The translations under genes were made by a program, and so were the position numbers. Source: Streptococcus mitis subsp. hohhotensis (GTDB lineage: Bacteria; Bacillota; Bacilli; Lactobacillales; Streptococcaceae). From it: 64,000 nucleotides of DNA. The notes beneath the pieces were generated by a model that saw nothing but the letters and a program-made list of their open reading frames with translations, ran no database searches and was not told the DNA's origin. This document shows, piece by piece, positions 61,406 through 64,000 of this stretch (the first letter of the stretch is position 1; each line of letters begins with the position of its first letter). The stretch covers positions 1 to 64,000 of the forward strand of contig NZ_JAIRCA020000006.1 of assembly GCF_020089495.2 (NCBI RefSeq), written 5' to 3'.

Positions 61406-61556
61406 ATACTCTTCGAAAATCTCTTCAAACCACGTCAACGTCGCCTTGCCGTAGGTATGGTTACTGACTTCGTCAGTTCTATCTACAACCTCAAAACATT
61501 GTTTTGAGCAACCTGCGGCTAGTTTCCTAGTTTGCTCTTTAATTTTCATTGAGTAT
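61406..61556 (+). repeat. BOX element after ilvD
   Basis: ATACTCTTCG ... CATTGAGTAT with one boxB. It starts four bases after the ilvD stop, so it is transcribed as part of the ilvD 3' UTR before the terminator. Confidence 0.93.
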
Positions 61557-61589
61557 CAAAAAGCAAGCCAACTTCGGCTTGCTTTTTTT
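61557..61589. terminator. Bidirectional terminator between ilvD and the SufT-like gene
   Basis: AAAAAGCAAGCC (61558-61569) pairs with GGCTTGCTTTTT (61576-61587), with further T. The A run before it serves the convergent gene. Confidence 0.9.
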
Positions 61590-61613
61590 CATCTTCAAAA
61601 GTGATTTGCCTGC

Positions 61614-61955
61614 TTAACGAGGTGGCAGTCCAAGGGCAATGCGGCCGTAGCGACTGATTCGTGTAATCTTCCAGGCAGGCGACCAGGTAACTTCAACCTT
61701 GACATCTTCGATACCCTCGATTTGTTTGAGACCTGCCACGATTTCGATAGGCAGGCTTTCGGCGCAATCGCAGGCAGTATCGGTGAAGGTCATGACAATC
61801 TTGCAGAGACCTGTCTCATCCAGATTGATTTCATAAATCAGTCCTAGATTGTAAACATCCAATTCCACATCTGTATCAAAAACCTTCTCTAGTTTTTCGA
61901 TAATTTGGTCTTGTAAGGCCAAAGCACGGTCATTGATTTTGATATCCTCTCTCAT
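61614..61955 (-). CDS. DUF59/MIP18-family protein, SufT/PaaD-like
   Basis: 113 residues with the family core DVYNLGLIYEINLDE and TFTDTACDCAESLP, whose Cys pair is the likely Fe-S or metal site. Such proteins help load Fe-S clusters on client enzymes. It faces ilvD, an Fe-S dehydratase that is a plausible client. The ATG lies behind GGAGGGAC. Confidence 0.85.
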   Translation of the reverse strand: MREDIKINDRALALQDQIIEKLEKVFDTDVELDVYNLGLIYEINLDETGLCKIVMTFTDTACDCAESLPIEIVAGLKQIEGIEDVKVEVTWSPAWKITRISRYGRIALGLPPR

Positions 61956-62024
61956 TACAGTCCCTCCACGTGATAAATATCCTCTATTTTCTCATAATTC
62001 TGACAATTTGGCAAGTTTTTGATG

Positions 62025-62039
62025 AATTTTCTGAAAAAA
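62025..62039. promoter_or_regulatory. CodY-like site before the Rgg-type gene
   Basis: AATTTTCTGAAAAAA matches the CodY consensus at 13 of 15 positions, about 40 bp before the ATG at 62080, over the probable promoter. Confidence 0.5.
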
Positions 62040-62079
62040 TATGATAATATAAAGAAAACTCTGAATCAAGGAGAAGCCT

Positions 62080-62931
62080 ATGGAGCAGATTGGAAAAGTC
62101 TTTAGACAATTACGAGAGTCAAGAAATATCTCGCTGAGACAAGCAACTGGGGGACAATTTTCGCCGTCTATGTTATCTCGCTTTGAAACAGGTCAGAGTG
62201 AGCTTTCGGTGGAAAAGTTTCTATTTGCCCTAGAAAATATATCTGCCAGTGTGGAGGAAATCCTCTTTCTGGCGAGAGGGTTTCAGTATGATACAGATTC
62301 TGAGTTGAGAAAAGAAATCATAGATGTCTTGGATCCAAAGAATATAGCTCCACTTGAGGACTTGTATCGCAGGGAGTATCAAAAGCATGCCCATTCTCAC
62401 AACAAACAGAAACATATTCTAAATGCCATTATTATCAAGTCTTATATGAAGGGCATGGATGATACGGTAGAGTTAACGGCAGAGGAAGGGAAAGTCCTTC
62501 ATGATTATTTGTTTTCTACCGAGATCTGGGGAATCTATGAACTCAATTTATTTTCAGTCAGTTCTCCCTTTTTATCTGTTTCTCTTTTTACTAGATATGT
62601 ACGAGAAATGGTACGTAAATCTGATTTCCTAATGGAAATGTCTGGCAATCGAAACCTTTTTCACACTATACTATTGAATGGCTTTTTAGCCAGCATTGAG
62701 TGTGAAGAATTTACTAATGCCTATTATTTTAAACGTGTTATCGAAGAGCATTTCTACAATGAAAATGAAACCTATTTCCGAATTGTCTATTTGTGGGCGG
62801 AAGGTCTCCTTGATAGCAAGCAAGGCAGAGTCAAGGAAGGCCAGAAAAAAATGGAAAATGCTGTCCGTATTTTTGAGATGCTTGGCTGTAATAAATCTGC
62901 CGAATACTATAGAAAAACGACCGATTGTTGA
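62080..62931 (+). CDS. Rgg/GadR/MutR-family transcriptional regulator
   Basis: 283 residues: XRE HTH at 6-62 (FRQLRESRNISLRQATGGQFSPSMLSRFETGQSELSVEKF) and a C-terminal TPR-like helical domain (about 100-283) that in this family binds short hydrophobic peptides. No obvious small pheromone gene is seen in the 300 bp on either side. The next gene is an MFS transporter, a possible target. RBS AAGGAG. Confidence 0.9.
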   Translation: MEQIGKVFRQLRESRNISLRQATGGQFSPSMLSRFETGQSELSVEKFLFALENISASVEEILFLARGFQYDTDSELRKEIIDVLDPKNIAPLEDLYRREYQKHAHSHNKQKHILNAIIIKSYMKGMDDTVELTAEEGKVLHDYLFSTEIWGIYELNLFSVSSPFLSVSLFTRYVREMVRKSDFLMEMSGNRNLFHTILLNGFLASIECEEFTNAYYFKRVIEEHFYNENETYFRIVYLWAEGLLDSKQGRVKEGQKKMENAVRIFEMLGCNKSAEYYRKTTDC

Positions 62932-63109
62932 ATATCTGCAAACCAAGAAAATAATTTGAAATTTGAAGTGATAGAATTGTTGAGCTTTCTCGTGTCACTG
63001 GAGAAATTTTATCGTTTCTTTTTGCTCATTTCATTTGTTGCATATATTCAAAAATTTTTCCTCTAAAATTTCTAAGTGCTATACTATAGTCATACTTCAC
63101 ATAAAACTT

Positions 63110-63222
63110 ATACTCTTCGAAAATCTCTTCAAACCACGTCAGCTTTATCCCCAACCTCAAAGCTGTGCTTTGAGCAACCTGCGGCTAGCTTCCTAGTTTG
63201 CTCTTTGATTTTCATTGAGTAT
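63110..63222 (+). repeat. BOX element, short form with shortened centre
   Basis: boxA is cut after CGTCAGC and joined to the second half of a boxB (CCTCAAAGCTGTGCTTTGAG) and boxC, ending CATTGAGTAT. 23 bp before the MFS gene ATG, so it is in that gene's leader. The stretch 62932-63109 shows no gene. Confidence 0.9.
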
Positions 63223-63245
63223 TCGAACAAGAAGGGAGATTATCT

Positions 63246-64000
63246 ATGAAACTATTGTTTAGAAATCAAGCTTATCGTCTCTTGACTTTGTCACGCTTCT
63301 TCAATGCTTTTGGTGCTTCGATTTTTAATCTGGTCTTTATCGTCTATGCATCGACCTTGCCACAAGCATCTTTTGCTGTTGCTATGGCGAATATTGTCAT
63401 GATTCTTCCGACTCTCTTTACAGTTTTTGTAGGGATTCGGGCAGATTACACGAGGGCCAAGGTCAAATGGATGGTCTATAGCGGTTTGTTTCAGGCAGTT
63501 TTATTTTTTCTAGCAGCCCTAGTTGTCCAGCAAGCTAGTCTCTTTGCCTTTTCTAGCCTGTGTTTGATCAATGTCATTAGTGATGTCATCAGTGATTTTG
63601 CAGGTGGCCTGCGTATGCCTCTTATTAAGGAAAAAGTAGCTGAAGATGATTTGATGGAGGCTTATTCTTTTTCCCAATTCATCACCTATATTTCAGCTAT
63701 TGGTGGTCAAGCTTTTGGAGTCTGGCTCTTAGGTCTATCGGTCAACAATTTTTCCCTCGTTGCGGGAATCAATGCCTGTTTCTTTCTAGTATCAGCCGTC
63801 ATCCTCTTTTTAGGAAAAAGCAAATTGAGCCTGTCAATGTCATCTGCTGATGGTGAAATTCTAAAAAATGAGAAGCTTCCGATCAAAGAGCAGTTCCTAA
63901 CGATTTATCGAAATTTACGTCTCGTTTTTCTTAAAGGTGGACAGAAAAACTTTGGATTTATGATCTTTGCTGTCTTGCTTATCAATGCCTTGGGTGGCGC
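63246..64000 (+). CDS. MFS transporter, N-terminal part
   Basis: The frame from ATG 63246 (after AAGGGAG) stays open to the window end, 251 codons. It has repeated membrane helices (LTLSRFFNAFGASIFNLVFIVYA, VAMANIVMILPTLFTVFVGI) and the loop IRADYTRARVKW, an MFS A-motif variant. It resembles Mef/EntS-type drug or siderophore exporters. Substrate unknown. The gene follows the Rgg-type regulator in the same direction. Confidence 0.88.
   Translation, partial: MKLLFRNQAYRLLTLSRFFNAFGASIFNLVFIVYASTLPQASFAVAMANIVMILPTLFTVFVGIRADYTRAKVKWMVYSGLFQAVLFFLAALVVQQASLFAFSSLCLINVISDVISDFAGGLRMPLIKEKVAEDDLMEAYSFSQFITYISAIGGQAFGVWLLGLSVNNFSLVAGINACFFLVSAVILFLGKSKLSLSMSSADGEILKNEKLPIKEQFLTIYRNLRLVFLKGGQKNFGFMIFAVLLINALGG

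Overview
The window is chromosomal DNA of a mitis-group Streptococcus (S. mitis, S. oralis or S. pneumoniae type). The evidence is four BOX elements, the gene order TrkH-CabP-glycosyltransferase-PavB-two-component system 08-rpsD, a ZmpA/B/C-family metalloprotease, LPxTG surface proteins, and zinc-free L32/L33. Species cannot be fixed from the sequence alone.

Core block 1 (1-19.7 kb): 3' part of a giant zinc metalloprotease; a glyoxalase-fold dioxygenase with a palindromic operator; a CsoR/CstR-type sulfur sensor; a decayed IS200-like element; a leftward rhodanese / CoA-disulfide-reductase operon with a perfect palindrome over its promoter; a nucleoside phosphorylase; the TrkH-CabP potassium system; a family-2 glycosyltransferase; the SSURE adhesin PavB; its likely regulator TCS08; and rpsD.

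Island 1 (about 19.7-30 kb) is a phage-satellite-like island (PICI type) beside rpsD: integrase, HEPN/Abi_2 protein with a structured promoter-leader, divergent CI/Cro with four operator half-sites, small early genes, a VapE/Rep helicase followed by an iteron origin, and late genes including a small-terminase-like protein. An unlisted 30-aa Fst-like type I toxin lies at its right side. No capsid, tail or large terminase gene is present.

Core block 2 (30.6-41.7 kb): XpaC-like protein and TelA, then a type I restriction-modification locus (hsdR-hsdS-hsdM) and an AlbA_2/Schlafen-type ATP-binding protein. HsdR carries an N-terminal extension resembling the C-terminal part of the XpaC-like protein, and it is preceded by a 35-codon leader ORF, a terminator and a stem covering the hsdR ribosome-binding site.

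Islands 2A and 2B (41.73-51.48 and 51.48-59.13 kb) are two related integrative elements in tandem at the 3' end of rpmG. Each has an integrase, a small HTH protein, a Rep/relaxase-type protein and a CAP-domain LPxTG surface protein resembling conjugative surface-exclusion proteins. Three att copies rebuild the L33 C-terminus. Each element has its own pair of 12-bp-phased arm repeats at both ends: TGTAGAGA for A and GGTAGTGA for B. The A surface gene has a G10 tract in its promoter spacer, a likely phase-variation switch.

Core block 3 (59.1-64 kb): rpmG and rpmF, ilvD under a perfect CodY box, a SufT/DUF59 protein, an Rgg-type regulator, and the start of an MFS transporter that runs off the window.
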